Assembly: GCA_026985525.1 (NCBI GenBank)
Contig: JALSQI010000008.1
Coordinates: 1 to 59,413 of the forward strand
Direction: 5' to 3'
Origin: Archaeoglobaceae archaeon
GTDB lineage: Archaea; Halobacteriota; Archaeoglobi; Archaeoglobales; Archaeoglobaceae
DNA: 59,413 nucleotides
Made by a program: the position numbers and the translations under genes
The notes under the pieces: model-generated
Told to the model about the DNA's origin: nothing
Database searches by the model: none
Seen by the model: only the letters and a program-made list of their open reading frames with translations
Part shown: one piece after another, positions 1 through 9,627 of the stretch
Position numbering within the stretch: position 1 is the first letter of the stretch
Layout: each line of letters begins with the position of its first letter

Positions 1-216
1 GTACCTCTTTCTACCAGTTTCAGTATTAAACGCTATGCAAGTTTGAGTAAAGTATGGTATTATCCAATAAGTTTCCAGAATTTTTTCATTCTCTCTAAGC
101 TCACCTTCGCATTTGACGTGCATTTCTCTAATTTTTTTCTGCTCCGCCTCTTTAACCAACCTTCTGTAATGTGCTGGGAGTGAAATGTTTACCTGTTTTA
201 TAGTTTCAGTCATCAT
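1..216 (-). CDS. Truncated hypothetical protein (N-terminal 72 residues)
   Basis: An open frame on the minus strand begins with two consecutive ATG codons (211-216) and stays open to the window edge, so only the first 72 residues are seen. The start (residues KQVNISLPAHYRRLVKEAE) resembles a ribbon-helix-helix strand followed by a helix, but the next part (KCEGELRENEKILETYWIIP) does not fit a plain RHH repressor. I do not recognise the family. The gene is divergent from the surface protein that starts at about 275 and shares a 58-bp AT-rich intergenic region with it. Confidence 0.55.
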   Translation of the reverse strand, partial: MMTETIKQVNISLPAHYRRLVKEAEQKKIREMHVKCEGELRENEKILETYWIIPYFTQTCIAFNTETGRKRY

Positions 217-274
217 GCTTCAATTTTTAAACCTCAGTCAAATCTAAATAAAACTTCCGTCGAAAATCTTATTG

Positions 275-2602
275 ATGAGGGAGAAGGGAGTATCAGTACT
301 CGTAGGATTTATACTCTTGATGATGATTTTGATGTTATTCCTGAGTGTAATTCAAAGCGTTGGAGTACCAAAAATATGTGAAAAATATGAAGCGGAGACT
401 ATGAATTCTTATTTAGAATCTTTTTCCAAGCTATCCTCAGAACTCGTAAGAGGTGAAAGTGCAACTCTAATGCTTGAAGGAGTTTACTATCCGAATTATC
501 TTTTTTTGCTTACGCCTTCTCCCTCTTCTTTCAGTCTGGTTACGAAGAATGAAAGTATCTACGTTTCTTTTCAAGCTTTGCTACCGAACGGGAGCGTTCA
601 AAATTTTGAAGTCGAAGTACCTTCAAAATTGATAGTACTCACTCCGGGTTTCTATTACTATCCGAGTAATAAACTCATATTTGAAAATACGGCTGTTTTT
701 AGAAAAGTTAGTAGTAAAATGATAGTAGTTTCACAACAAAAGATGGTTGGTGCTGGAGTAACAGTCGTTGGAATAACCGGTAAGGATATTTCTATTTCTT
801 CAAGTTCTCCTCAAAGCTTTTATTTTTCTCTTTTATCTTCTGGTAATATAGATGTAAAAAATGTAACTTTAACTTTTAATAGCGTGAATCCCGATTACTG
901 GAGAGAAGTAGGAGCTATAGTCAACGGTAGTAGAGTTACTTTTAAACTCAACAACACAGTGTTGTACTTCAGAATATATGGACTGGAATATCCAAAGAAT
1001 TTTGGAGTTAAGGAGAACTTTGGTGGCAGGATTTTTATGTTAAAGAACAGTAAAGTTTCAATTACTGCAGGACAAACAGTTGAGCTTGGCATAGAAGTTG
1101 TAAACGACTACTTCCAGCCTATTGCTGGAGTTAACGTCAGCGTCGATGCCACTGGAGGCAAAGTTTCGCTTAAAGAGCTGAAGACGAACGTTAACGGAAT
1201 CGCAGAAGTCAGCTTTACTGCTAAAACTGCCGGAGTGTACTATGTAACTTTTACAACTCCTTACGGAAAAGCCACTTATCAGGTAACAGTAACGGCAGTT
1301 TCACTGCCATTTGGTAGAGGGCCTTTTAATGTTAGGTGGGTTAACAAGTCTGAGCTGGATTCATATTATGGCAACGTTTGGAATGCGAGCAAAGACGTGG
1401 AGAAAACTCTCGAAGTTAGCGTTAGTTACAACGGTGAGCCTGTAAACGGTGTTAACGTCAACTTTGTTAGTACGAACACTTCAGTAGTGAGCGTACCTGC
1501 TCAGAACACTACAGTTAATGGATACGCCGAAGTTAACGCTATTGCAGAAAACAACGGAAGTTCAACACTAATCGCTTACGTTGCTGGAAGTTACGATACT
1601 TTGAACTTGAGCGTAATCGGAGTGCCATCTAATCCAATACTCCGGAGCTGGTGGAATTTTAATTGGAAGTACAGAGTGCCAATAAACATAACGTACAGCG
1701 GAACTACAACACTTTACGACTACCAAATTGAAGTTGTCTTAGACAGCAATTTTAACTGGAACCACGTTTCAAGCGATGCAAAGGATATAAGATTCGTAGA
1801 TTCAAACAATCAACTTTTACCTTACTGGATTGAATACTGGAATTATAGTCAAAAAGAAGCTATAATCTGGGTTAAGCTGAGTGAAATAAAACCGGGAACT
1901 ACTACGATTTACATGTACTATGGCAATAGCAATGCTAATGGTGAGGGGTGGCATATAAATCCAGACGGAGGTGGTTGGTACGCTGGAAATGGTTCAAGCG
2001 TTTTCTTGTTCTTTGATGACTTTCAGAGCAACGATTTAGGCAAGTATTACAGCAATGACATCAACAAGTGGAGTGTAAACACTACGGGAGGAGTGCTTGA
2101 GTCTAACCCTGATAGTAAAGATTACGTGTATGTTCTTGGATTTGGTAGTTATAATAATGTAATCGTAGAAGCAAAAGGTAGGTGGACGTCATCAAACGAT
2201 GATTTTGGTCTTTTAGTTTCTGAGTATAGTAATTTAGAGTCTGGAATGGCTGTTTGGAATGGATACCTTGGTTTTTGGGGACTGGTTAGTTATTCTAATT
2301 ATGGATCTGGACTACTTGGTTTCCCAGTGTTAGAAACTGTAGGTGGAGAATCAATCAGTGAGAACACTTGGGCTTTGATATACGAGAAAGTATCTGGTGG
2401 TAGTGTTGCGGGTTATATCACTGATTACTCGACTTATGTTTCAACTCAAAGTATAAACCCAATACCTACACAATATTCTGGTAACTATGTTGGATTATTC
2501 TTCTGGGACGACAGAGTTCACGCCCAGTTCGACTGGGTTTTTGTGAGAAAGTACGTTTCTAACCCGCCAACTGTAAGTGTAGGAGTCGAACAAAGTTATT
2601 AA
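275..2602 (+). CDS. Large pilin-like surface protein with Ig-like, DUF2341 and lectin-like domains
   Basis: The N-terminus (REKGVSVLVGF then a stretch of about 20 hydrophobic residues) looks like an archaeal type IV prepilin/class III signal: basic residues, a Gly before the cleavage site, then a membrane helix. Domains in order: an N-terminal beta-rich region (about 40-265); a Big_1/invasin-like Ig domain (about 265-345); a second Ig-like repeat (about 385-460); a DUF2341 domain (about 465-580, starting WWNFNWKYRVPINI and ending IYMYYGNSNA); and a C-terminal concanavalin-like jelly roll (about 590-775). DUF2341 plus a lectin-like fold is common in secreted archaeal surface proteins. It probably acts outside the cell, anchored by its N-terminal helix, in adhesion or cell-surface structure. 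ATG at 275 is preferred over the TTG just before it. The gene stands alone and converges on kae1. Confidence 0.8.
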   Translation: MREKGVSVLVGFILLMMILMLFLSVIQSVGVPKICEKYEAETMNSYLESFSKLSSELVRGESATLMLEGVYYPNYLFLLTPSPSSFSLVTKNESIYVSFQALLPNGSVQNFEVEVPSKLIVLTPGFYYYPSNKLIFENTAVFRKVSSKMIVVSQQKMVGAGVTVVGITGKDISISSSSPQSFYFSLLSSGNIDVKNVTLTFNSVNPDYWREVGAIVNGSRVTFKLNNTVLYFRIYGLEYPKNFGVKENFGGRIFMLKNSKVSITAGQTVELGIEVVNDYFQPIAGVNVSVDATGGKVSLKELKTNVNGIAEVSFTAKTAGVYYVTFTTPYGKATYQVTVTAVSLPFGRGPFNVRWVNKSELDSYYGNVWNASKDVEKTLEVSVSYNGEPVNGVNVNFVSTNTSVVSVPAQNTTVNGYAEVNAIAENNGSSTLIAYVAGSYDTLNLSVIGVPSNPILRSWWNFNWKYRVPINITYSGTTTLYDYQIEVVLDSNFNWNHVSSDAKDIRFVDSNNQLLPYWIEYWNYSQKEAIIWVKLSEIKPGTTTIYMYYGNSNANGEGWHINPDGGGWYAGNGSSVFLFFDDFQSNDLGKYYSNDINKWSVNTTGGVLESNPDSKDYVYVLGFGSYNNVIVEAKGRWTSSNDDFGLLVSEYSNLESGMAVWNGYLGFWGLVSYSNYGSGLLGFPVLETVGGESISENTWALIYEKVSGGSVAGYITDYSTYVSTQSINPIPTQYSGNYVGLFFWDDRVHAQFDWVFVRKYVSNPPTVSVGVEQSY

Positions 2603-2615
2603 AGTTATTAAGGCG

Positions 2616-3593
<978 letters not shown>

Positions 3594-3597
3594 TTAG

Positions 3598-3768
3598 TTA
3601 CTTCTGCTTCTTGAATTCAGTGTAACCACACTTTCCACAAGTTCTTCTATCCTCATGTTCTGCGAGGAAAACACCTTCCCCACATCTCGGACAGAATTTC
3701 CTCTTCCTTATTACTTTGTCTCCCTTAATCTCGTAAAATTTGGAAATGCACTCAGCCCCTTTTGCCAA
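3598..3768 (-). CDS. rps27ae: 30S ribosomal protein S27ae
   Basis: This is a 56-residue zinc-ribbon protein in the gap between S24e and Kae1. The translation has two CxxC knuckles (CPRCG at 27-31 and CGKCG at 44-48), as in archaeal S27ae, the C-terminal zinc finger half of the eukaryotic ubiquitin-S27a fusion. The start is a TTG at 3766-3768, preceded by GGGGGTGAT, a strong match to the anti-Shine-Dalgarno sequence. It is part of the 30S beak. It follows S24e by 11 bases and precedes kae1 by 7. Confidence 0.93.
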   Translation of the reverse strand: MAKGAECISKFYEIKGDKVIRKRKFCPRCGEGVFLAEHEDRRTCGKCGYTEFKKQK

Positions 3769-3779
3769 TGTATCACCCC

Positions 3780-4091
3780 CTACTCTTCACTTTCTTCACT
3801 CTCTTCCCTACTTCCGAAGTTCCTTCTTATTATGTGTTCTCTTTCTATTTTCATCAAATCATCGATGCTGTCGTATATCTTTGCATACCCTTTTGCTTCA
3901 GTCTTTCCAAATTCAGGTTTTATGTGGTCTATGACAACTCTTTCTGCCTCAGCTGAAAATAGGCTCGCTATTTTTTGTCTTACATCTGCTCTCGAAGGCG
4001 TTCTCCCTTCTTCTTCATATTTCAACCTAAAGTAAACTTCTCTCCTTTTTAGTAGAGGATTCTGTCTTTCGGATTCAACGAATACTTCCAT
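3780..4091 (-). CDS. rps24e: 30S ribosomal protein S24e
   Basis: This small ribosomal protein of 103 residues contains the family signature ([35 protein letters not shown]) and an acidic C-terminal tail. The ATG at 4089-4091 is chosen over the longer frame because a good ribosome-binding site, GGAGGTGGG, sits just upstream and because family members begin at this point. The gene overlaps the 3' end of the dephospho-CoA kinase gene by 17 bases, implying translational coupling inside the Rpo7-Spt4-S24e-S27ae cluster. Confidence 0.93.
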   Translation of the reverse strand: MEVFVESERQNPLLKRREVYFRLKYEEEGRTPSRADVRQKIASLFSAEAERVVIDHIKPEFGKTEAKGYAKIYDSIDDLMKIEREHIIRRNFGSREESEESEE

Positions 4092-4638
4092 TAGCCCACC
4101 TCCTGCACTTTTCGATAATCTCTCTACCGTTTTTACCGTCATGAACTACCCTCTCCATTTGCTCCAGAAGCTGGAGTATTAGTAATTTTTTCTCTCTCGT
4201 AACTTTAACTTCTACCATTCCCTCTCCCGGCTGACCGTAAACTACGGTCGAGCCAATTTTTAAAGCACACAAAAGGGGAATTAGCGTTAAATCTTCCTCT
4301 CCTCTGACGAATATTTTTACTTTACTCCCATTCTCTGCTAAGCGAACAGCTTTACCTATCTTGCTAACGACATCAGAAGTTATGGTTGAGGGAGGATTTT
4401 CAGCTTCTATGCCCAAGTAATTAGAAGACAGTTTTATCAATTCTTCAAATTTTTCGAAATTTTTTCTCTCACTTTTGCCGTCAAAAATTATTATTTTTGG
4501 TTTTATGCCGTGCGAGAGAAACGTATAGCTCACCACATCTCCAACACAAGCAGTAGGATGCACCTCTTCTACATTAGTGAAAATTCTCCCATAAGGCTTT
4601 TTTAACTCAATTCTCAACTTTTCAGAGAGTTTGAGCAT
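4075..4638 (-). CDS. GTP-dependent dephospho-CoA kinase (DUF359)
   Basis: This protein of about 187 residues belongs to the DUF359 family, shown in archaea to be the GTP-dependent dephospho-CoA kinase that makes the last step of coenzyme A synthesis. Family features visible are the N-terminal LRIELKKPYGRIF segment, GDVVSYTFLSHGIKPKIIIFDGKSER (about 37-62), NPPSTIT, VRGEEDLTLIPLLCAL and the VVYGQPGEGMV segment near the C-terminus. The ATG at 4636-4638 is preferred to the TTG four codons upstream because GGGTG lies 6 bases before it. Its place between spt4 and rps24e is a recurrent archaeal arrangement. Confidence 0.9.
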   Translation of the reverse strand: MLKLSEKLRIELKKPYGRIFTNVEEVHPTACVGDVVSYTFLSHGIKPKIIIFDGKSERKNFEKFEELIKLSSNYLGIEAENPPSTITSDVVSKIGKAVRLAENGSKVKIFVRGEEDLTLIPLLCALKIGSTVVYGQPGEGMVEVKVTREKKLLILQLLEQMERVVHDGKNGREIIEKCRRWANGSIR

Positions 4639-4642
4639 TATT

Positions 4643-4831
4643 TCACCCAACTTTAAGAGCGTACTTTCCCGGAACTTTTATTCCTAATTTCTTGGCTATC
4701 ATACTCTTTTCTGGATCTATTACCACTAAGTATCCGTACCACTCTTTGGTTAGCTTAGTACTCCCACAGTTTCTACAGACATCTGTATTTACGTTTATAA
4801 ATTTACAATTTCTACAAGCCAACTCGGTCAT
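4643..4831 (-). CDS. spt4: Transcription elongation factor Spt4 (RNA polymerase subunit E'')
   Basis: A 62-residue zinc protein with two CxxC pairs (CRNC at 6-9 and CRNC at 19-22) followed by the Spt4 core WYGYLVVIDPEKSMIAKKLGI. Spt4 forms the DSIF-like clamp with Spt5 on RNA polymerase and raises processivity. Its ATG overlaps the stop of rpo7 in a four-base ATGA, a sign of coupled translation. Confidence 0.95.
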   Translation of the reverse strand: MTELACRNCKFINVNTDVCRNCGSTKLTKEWYGYLVVIDPEKSMIAKKLGIKVPGKYALKVG

Positions 4832-5394
4832 TTACTTTCCTCCTCTAATTTTTTAATTTCTTCTTCAATCCACTTTAAGTTTCCGAGCCAAGGCTGTCTC
4901 ATAGTCAATCCTATCTTGCTTTTCTCAGGTTCTTTTTCCTTTAAGCTTAAAGCAACTATTCTCGCTCTTACGAGGTCTCCTTCTGTTAAACTCTTCTTCG
5001 TCTCCTTACCTATCAACCTCTTGTTTTTCTCGTCGTAAACCATGTAATCGTCCATTATCTGACTCATGTGCAGTAGGGCATCAAGTGGGCCTATTGAAAC
5101 GAAAGCTCCAAAATCCACGACTTCAACTACTTGTCCTTCTACTACTTCTTGTAGTAACGGCTTAAATACTATTGCAGTAAACTCTACGTCAAAGTAAACC
5201 CCACCATCTCCTTCAATAATTCTTCCCTCGCCGATATCGTTTACTTTCTCTATGCCTATGAGCACGCCACACTCTCTATCTAACCTTCCTTCAAACTGTT
5301 CCCAGAGCAAATCCTTTATTACTTCCATTATGTCTTCTCCAAGCCTTGAAGGTGGAACTCTAACCGTATCCTTAATCTTAACTCTCGCGTACAT
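4828..5394 (-). CDS. rpo7: DNA-directed RNA polymerase subunit Rpo7 (RpoE')
   Basis: The 188-residue stalk subunit of archaeal RNA polymerase. The N-terminal RNP-like half (MYARVKIKDTVRVPPSRLGED) is followed by an S1/OB RNA-binding domain (about 80-165) including GQVVEVVDFGAFVSIGPLDALLHMSQI. With Rpo4 it binds nascent RNA and helps open promoters. It is the first gene of the leftward cluster. A TATA-like box lies at about 5436-5444 on the minus strand, roughly 45 bases before the ATG. Confidence 0.95.
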   Translation of the reverse strand: MYARVKIKDTVRVPPSRLGEDIMEVIKDLLWEQFEGRLDRECGVLIGIEKVNDIGEGRIIEGDGGVYFDVEFTAIVFKPLLQEVVEGQVVEVVDFGAFVSIGPLDALLHMSQIMDDYMVYDEKNKRLIGKETKKSLTEGDLVRARIVALSLKEKEPEKSKIGLTMRQPWLGNLKWIEEEIKKLEEESK

Positions 5395-5435
5395 GAGAGA
5401 TCACCGCAAATGCGTAAAACTGGCTGAGATGAAAC

Positions 5436-5444
5436 AATATAAAG
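5436..5444 (-). promoter_or_regulatory. TATA box of the rpo7-spt4-S24e-S27ae cluster
   Basis: Reading the minus strand, CTTTATATTG lies about 45 bp upstream of the rpo7 ATG. The expected start of transcription about 25 bp downstream leaves a leader of about 20 nt, which contains a GGTGAT ribosome-binding site. Assignment rests only on sequence and spacing. Confidence 0.5.
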
Positions 5445-5600
5445 TTAACTACTATTAATACTATTGTGGGGTTGGTGAATTAAGTGAACATTGCTGAGTA
5501 TTATTATCACTGATTAAATTCAAATAACTACAAAAGGTAGTTGACAGTAATTACTTATTTTTACCGAAAAATATATATTCTCGTTTTAGTTTTATCTAAC

Positions 5601-5888
5601 ATGAAACCTGAGCTGAGAGCAGTGGTATCTACTTTAATGATTTTGCTCGGTATATTTCAAGCCTTCAGCGGAATTTTGCTGTACTTTTCCCCTCATGGGA
5701 GGTTTGCTGGAGAGCATGTTGTACTTTTTCTGCCCAAGAGTTACTGGACTTTTTACCACACGTATGTAGGATTTGCCCTAATACTCCTCGCAATTCTGCA
5801 CTTCTCCCTTAACTGGAAGATGTACGTGAACGAGTTGAAAAATTTTTTAAATAATTTTAATTCGTTTAAAACCAACTTTCGAGTGTAG
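5601..5888 (+). CDS. Small membrane protein, DUF4405-like
   Basis: A protein of about 95 residues with two membrane segments (about 7-30 and 54-75) and a His in each helix region ([22 protein letters not shown]). This pattern resembles the DUF4405 family of small cytochrome b561-like membrane proteins, where paired histidines may hold heme. The ATG at 5601 is chosen over an upstream TTG-type start because the extra residues add nothing family-like. The 3' end overlaps the end of the convergent fen gene by 23 bases. Function is not established. Confidence 0.6.
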   Translation: MKPELRAVVSTLMILLGIFQAFSGILLYFSPHGRFAGEHVVLFLPKSYWTFYHTYVGFALILLAILHFSLNWKMYVNELKNFLNNFNSFKTNFRV

Positions 5889-6879
5889 CTTGCCTCGCCT
5901 CTATGTTGCTCAGCTTTTCTACCGCTTTTTCAACTCTTTCTCTGCTAAAATCGTGCTCTTCGCAAAGAAACTCTATTATACCATCTCTGTCTGGCTTACC
6001 GAATTTAATTGTGTAGTCATCTGTTACTGGTGGATCTAAGAAGAACTCTCTAATTCTCTTTATTCTTTCTACATCTTCTTTTACCTTTAAGAGCTTTAAA
6101 GCCTTGAAAACGTCCCCGCACTTCTTTACGATGGAAAGTGCCTTTTTCGCACCTACACCTTTAACTCCTTCGTTGTAATCCGTTCCAACTAAGAGTGCTA
6201 CGTCAACTAATTGTTCTCTCGTTATCCCTAATTTTTTCAAGTTTTTTTCGAGTTCTATTACCTCAGGTTTAACGTCAACGTAAACGTTTTTTCCCGGAAG
6301 CTTTCTTTTTCCGGTTATCGCCAAGTTTCTCGCAAGTTTTGGACTGCCAAAAAGCAAAGAGTCGTAATCTTGTGAGCCTGTGTAATCAGCATCGCCTTTC
6401 TTGACTATATACGCTGCTTGTGCTTCTCCTTCACTCGGAGCTAAAACTACCGGTATTCCCATAAGTTTCAAGAGCTTTATTGAAGACTGGACTATGTACT
6501 CATCTACTCTTGCAGCTGCCTGAGCGTACTTCTTCCCCTCTTCTCCTCTTTCAAGAGCTTCTTTCCACTTTTTTTCAGCTTCCTCTCTCCTGATCTTTCT
6601 CTCTTCTAACTCTTCTTTCTTGAACTCCGGAGGTTCTCCGTCAAAAACGAAGATAGGTCTTATCCCCTCCTCTACCATGTTAGATACTCTGTAAAGTATT
6701 CCCGACAAGTGAGAAGTTATCCTCCCCTGAGAATCCATGAGAGGCGTTCCGTCAGGCTGTCTTATTATCGAGATGAACTGGTATAGAGTATTTAATGCAT
6801 CAACTGCAATTTTCTTTCCAGAAAAGTATTCTAACTCTACAGTTTCTTTTTCAAGAATGTCTCCAATATCAGTTCCCAT
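5866..6879 (-). CDS. fen: Flap endonuclease FEN1
   Basis: A 337-residue structure-specific nuclease that removes 5' flaps during Okazaki fragment maturation and base excision repair. The N domain carries AVDALN (D27) and [14 protein letters not shown]; the I domain has the acidic centre [31 protein letters not shown] and the helix-hairpin-helix [17 protein letters not shown]. The extreme C-terminus, QATLESWF (330-337), is a PCNA-interacting (PIP) box, so the enzyme should act on the sliding clamp. All catalytic aspartates seem present. Confidence 0.97.
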   Translation of the reverse strand: MGTDIGDILEKETVELEYFSGKKIAVDALNTLYQFISIIRQPDGTPLMDSQGRITSHLSGILYRVSNMVEEGIRPIFVFDGEPPEFKKEELEERKIRREEAEKKWKEALERGEEGKKYAQAAARVDEYIVQSSIKLLKLMGIPVVLAPSEGEAQAAYIVKKGDADYTGSQDYDSLLFGSPKLARNLAITGKRKLPGKNVYVDVKPEVIELEKNLKKLGITREQLVDVALLVGTDYNEGVKGVGAKKALSIVKKCGDVFKALKLLKVKEDVERIKRIREFFLDPPVTDDYTIKFGKPDRDGIIEFLCEEHDFSRERVEKAVEKLSNIEARQATLESWF

Positions 6880-6936
6880 GTTTAAAAGTAGTTCCGAGGA
6901 AATAAGTTTTTTAAGGTGCAGTAGAATTTATTGGAC

Positions 6937-7602
6937 ATGCTAATAGACAACGAGAGAAAACTTAGGTTTGAAGATAGATTCAGGTTTAACTGCGGTAAGG
7001 AGCTGAGTTGTTTTAATCAGTGTTGTAAAAACCTTACTTTAATGTTAATGCCGTACGACATAGTGAGACTTAAAAACGCTTTAAACATTAGCTCATCTGA
7101 ATTCCTCGAAAAGTACACGACTTGGCATGTTGGAGCTGCTACGGGTTTGCCAGTAGTGGTTGTCAAGCAAAAGAACAACTCCTGCCCATTCGTAACTCCA
7201 GAGGGTTGTAGCGTTTATGAGGATAGACCTTCATCCTGCAGACTTTATCCCTTAGTTAGAATAAAAAAGGCTGAAGAGGAATACTACCACGTAGTTTACG
7301 AGGACTTTTGTGAGGGGCATAAGCAAAACGTTGAGTGGAGTGTAGGAGAGTGGATAAAAAGTCAGGGTGCTGAAATATACAACAAAATGAACGACATATT
7401 TTCCGAGTTGGTACTTGGAATTTACACGTCTGGAAAAAAGCTGAGTGGAGAAGAAATAGCCGAATTTTACACCGCTTGCTACGATGTGGATACGTTGAGA
7501 GAGCTTGCGGACGAGTTTGGATGTGAAAGAAAAGAGAACGACGTTGAACAAATGATAGAAGGAATAGAGCTAATGAAGAAGAAACACTTAAATCAGTACT
7601 AA
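6937..7602 (+). CDS. YkgJ/UPF0153-type cysteine-cluster protein
   Basis: A protein of about 221 residues whose N-terminal half holds the conserved cysteine cluster of the YkgJ family: CGKELSCFNQCC near residues 18-29, then CPF, CSVYEDRPSSC and the following RLYP. These cysteines are thought to bind iron-sulfur or zinc; the cellular role of the family is unknown. TTG 6931 is an alternative start two codons earlier. It is divergent from fen with 57 bp between, and converges with the crotonase gene, overlapping by 4 bases. Confidence 0.75.
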   Translation: MLIDNERKLRFEDRFRFNCGKELSCFNQCCKNLTLMLMPYDIVRLKNALNISSSEFLEKYTTWHVGAATGLPVVVVKQKNNSCPFVTPEGCSVYEDRPSSCRLYPLVRIKKAEEEYYHVVYEDFCEGHKQNVEWSVGEWIKSQGAEIYNKMNDIFSELVLGIYTSGKKLSGEEIAEFYTACYDVDTLRELADEFGCERKENDVEQMIEGIELMKKKHLNQY

Positions 7603-8366
7603 TCCCAAACTGGCTCTCTCTTTTCGAAAAACGCAGATATTCCCTCTTTTGCATCTCTCTTTTTACTCATTTCCACGATTACGTCTATTCCGTATAGCAA
7701 AGCTTCGAACTCGTTCATACAGTACTGCTTGTAAAAAAACTCTTTTCCGTCTCCAATTACATTTCTGCTAAACTTTGCAAATTTTTCTGCTAATTTTTTA
7801 ACTTCTACCTCTAATTCTTCATCTGGAACAGCTCTGTTAATCAATCCTATTCTTTCCGCCTCTTTCGCGTTTATCTCTTCTCCCGTAAAAGCCATTTCAA
7901 ACAACTTCTTCATACTAACTTTTCTACTCAGAGTTGCTACTGGAGTTGCACAGAAAAGACCAATTTTAACTCCCGGAAGGGAGAACTTCGTGCTTTCAGC
8001 TGCTATTGCCATATCGCATGCGGCGACGAGCTGACAACCCGCAGCTATAGCAAATCCGTGTACTTGTGCTATTACTGGTTTTCTTATCTGTCTAATTTTC
8101 CTAACCAATCTGTAGCAACTTTCAAACACGTTTCTCGTATCTCCTTCCAAGATTTCTTTTAAATCATGTCCAGCTGAGAAACCTTTACCTTCTCCTTTTA
8201 TAACTACTGCTCTGACTTCTGCATCGCTCGCTTCATCTAAAGCGTCGCATAGAGCGTTTAACATTTCAGTTGAAAGAGCGTTCCTCTTTTCAGGTCTATT
8301 TAATGTCAGGTAGGCAACTTTGTTTTCTAACTCGTAAACAACTTCCGAATTCTTTCCAAACTGCAT
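7599..8366 (-). CDS. ECHDC3-like enoyl-CoA hydratase/isomerase family protein lacking catalytic glutamates
   Basis: A 255-residue crotonase-fold protein. The CoA-binding and oxyanion-hole elements are present (GKGFSAGHDLKE at 61-71; VHGFAIAAGCQLVAACD at 102-118), as is the C-terminal helix ending KREPVWD. However, the two catalytic glutamates of enoyl-CoA hydratase are replaced: Gln112 where the first is expected and Gly132 (SLPGVKIG) where the second is expected. The same replacements, GLFC and the KR-PVW ending are shared with eukaryotic ECHDC3-type proteins, so this looks like an inherited subfamily trait. It probably binds an acyl-CoA but may not hydrate it. Transcription is likely near-leaderless. 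Confidence 0.85.
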   Translation of the reverse strand: MQFGKNSEVVYELENKVAYLTLNRPEKRNALSTEMLNALCDALDEASDAEVRAVVIKGEGKGFSAGHDLKEILEGDTRNVFESCYRLVRKIRQIRKPVIAQVHGFAIAAGCQLVAACDMAIAAESTKFSLPGVKIGLFCATPVATLSRKVSMKKLFEMAFTGEEINAKEAERIGLINRAVPDEELEVEVKKLAEKFAKFSRNVIGDGKEFFYKQYCMNEFEALLYGIDVIVEMSKKRDAKEGISAFFEKREPVWD

Positions 8367-8384
8367 GACAACAGTAATTTTTAA

Positions 8385-8397
8385 TTATTATATATTT
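8385..8397 (-). promoter_or_regulatory. TATA box of the crotonase gene
   Basis: On the minus strand AAATATATAATAA lies about 20-30 bp upstream of the ATG at 8364-8366. With the usual 22-27 bp spacing the transcript would start at or within a few bases of the start codon, making it leaderless. Confidence 0.45.
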
Positions 8398-8534
8398 TTT
8401 TCTTCACAAACCTTCTAAATTTTACCAGTATTTTTCTATCTGTTTCTTTTTTTATCACCATTTACATTAGTAAAGCTTAAATTAAATCCCTGTTGAGCGG
8501 TGAATATAGGGAGAGCCGACGGCGAGGTGGAAGT

Positions 8535-9113
8535 ATGCAGCAGTTAGTGGGGGTAACCCTGTTGAAGTTTTTGGACGTCGTGTCTAACGAAATAGAGAAT
8601 CTGAAAAAAACGATAGACATGAGAAGAGTAGAAGAACTAATGAAAGCAATAGATAACGCTAGAAAGATCTTCGTAATGGGTGCTGGAAGGAGCGGATTTG
8701 TGGCAAGAGCTTTTGCTATGAGGTTAATGCACTTAGGTTACGACGTTTACGTAGTGGGGGAGACTATAACTCCAAGGATTGGAGAGGAAGACTTGCTTAT
8801 AACGATCTCTGGTTCAGGAGAAACGACCTCCGTTATAAACATAAGCAGAAAGGCAAAAGAAGAAATAGGATCTAAGTTAGCTGCTATAACTCAGAACGAA
8901 AATTCTACCTTAGCTAAGATGAGCGACATAGTCGTACTCTTGAGTGGTAAGAACAAGTATCAAAGGAAAGAGGAGTTTAGCAACATAGCACCTCTTGGGA
9001 CCATGTTCGAACTCATGGCTATTATATTCTTGGATGGGTTAGTTGCAGAAATAATGAACGTTAAGAGGTTAACCGAAAACGACCTCGCCAGAAGGCATGC
9101 GGTCTTAGAGTAA
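8535..9113 (+). CDS. 6-phospho-3-hexuloisomerase-like SIS-domain protein
   Basis: A protein of about 192 residues with one sugar-isomerase (SIS) domain: KIFVMGAGRSGFVARAFAMRLMHLG (the GAGRSG phosphosugar-binding loop), then ITISGSGETTSVINISRKAKEEIGSKLAAIT. Similarity is strongest to 6-phospho-3-hexuloisomerase, the ribulose monophosphate pathway partner that interconverts hexulose 6-phosphate and fructose 6-phosphate; in archaea the pathway supplies ribose 5-phosphate. The ATG at 8535 has GAGGTGG 4-5 bases upstream, so the longer frame from TTG is rejected. No hexulose-6-phosphate synthase is adjacent in this window. It is one base from the nicotinamidase gene. Confidence 0.82.
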   Translation: MQQLVGVTLLKFLDVVSNEIENLKKTIDMRRVEELMKAIDNARKIFVMGAGRSGFVARAFAMRLMHLGYDVYVVGETITPRIGEEDLLITISGSGETTSVINISRKAKEEIGSKLAAITQNENSTLAKMSDIVVLLSGKNKYQRKEEFSNIAPLGTMFELMAIIFLDGLVAEIMNVKRLTENDLARRHAVLE

Positions 9114-9114
9114 C

Positions 9115-9627
9115 ATGAGGGCTTTAATAGTTGTAGATATGCAAAACGATTTTTGTAAAGTGAACGGCTCTCTTTTTCTGGAGAGAAGCCAGCATATTGT
9201 AGATAACGTTGTTAAAGCCGTCGAAGACTTAAAAACTGACTACGTTATTTACACCCAAGATTGGCATAGAAAAGACGACTCGGAGTTCAGGATATGGCCT
9301 GAACACTGCTTGGAAGGTAGCTGGGGAGCAGAAGTTATAGAAGAATTGCCTAAGCCAGATTACTTCGTTAAGAAGAGGAGATATTCTGCTTTTTTCATGA
9401 CGGACTTACAGTTACTTTTAGCTGAAAAGGAAATTAAAGAGCTAATTTTAGCGGGAGTCGCAACTGACGTTTGCGTTATGCACACAGCGGTAGATGCAAT
9501 TCAGTACGGTTACAAAGTAACAATTCTAAAAGACTGTACAGCTGGTACTAATAAGGAAAACGAAGCTTTTGCTTTAAAACACCTCGAATCTATCGGATGT
9601 AAGATTGATCACTTGAGGCAAGGATGA
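9115..9627 (+). CDS. pncA: Nicotinamidase/pyrazinamidase
   Basis: A 170-residue cysteine hydrolase of the isochorismatase fold that converts nicotinamide to nicotinate for NAD salvage. The triad is visible as D9 (VVDMQNDF), a lysine at about 86-87 (KKRRYSAF) and C120 (GVATDVCVMHTAVDA). Metal ligands D49, H51 and H64 (TQDWH; PEH) are present. The ATG comes one base after the stop of the SIS-domain gene, so the two are co-transcribed. The 3' end overlaps the convergent dtxR-family gene by 19 bases. Confidence 0.93.
   Translation: MRALIVVDMQNDFCKVNGSLFLERSQHIVDNVVKAVEDLKTDYVIYTQDWHRKDDSEFRIWPEHCLEGSWGAEVIEELPKPDYFVKKRRYSAFFMTDLQLLLAEKEIKELILAGVATDVCVMHTAVDAIQYGYKVTILKDCTAGTNKENEAFALKHLESIGCKIDHLRQG

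Noticed and set aside
3655-4035. 126-codon ORF on the + strand opposite S27ae/S24e
   Set aside because: The S27ae and S24e proteins are clearly coded on the minus strand; the plus frame is their shadow, Ser/Phe/Leu-rich.
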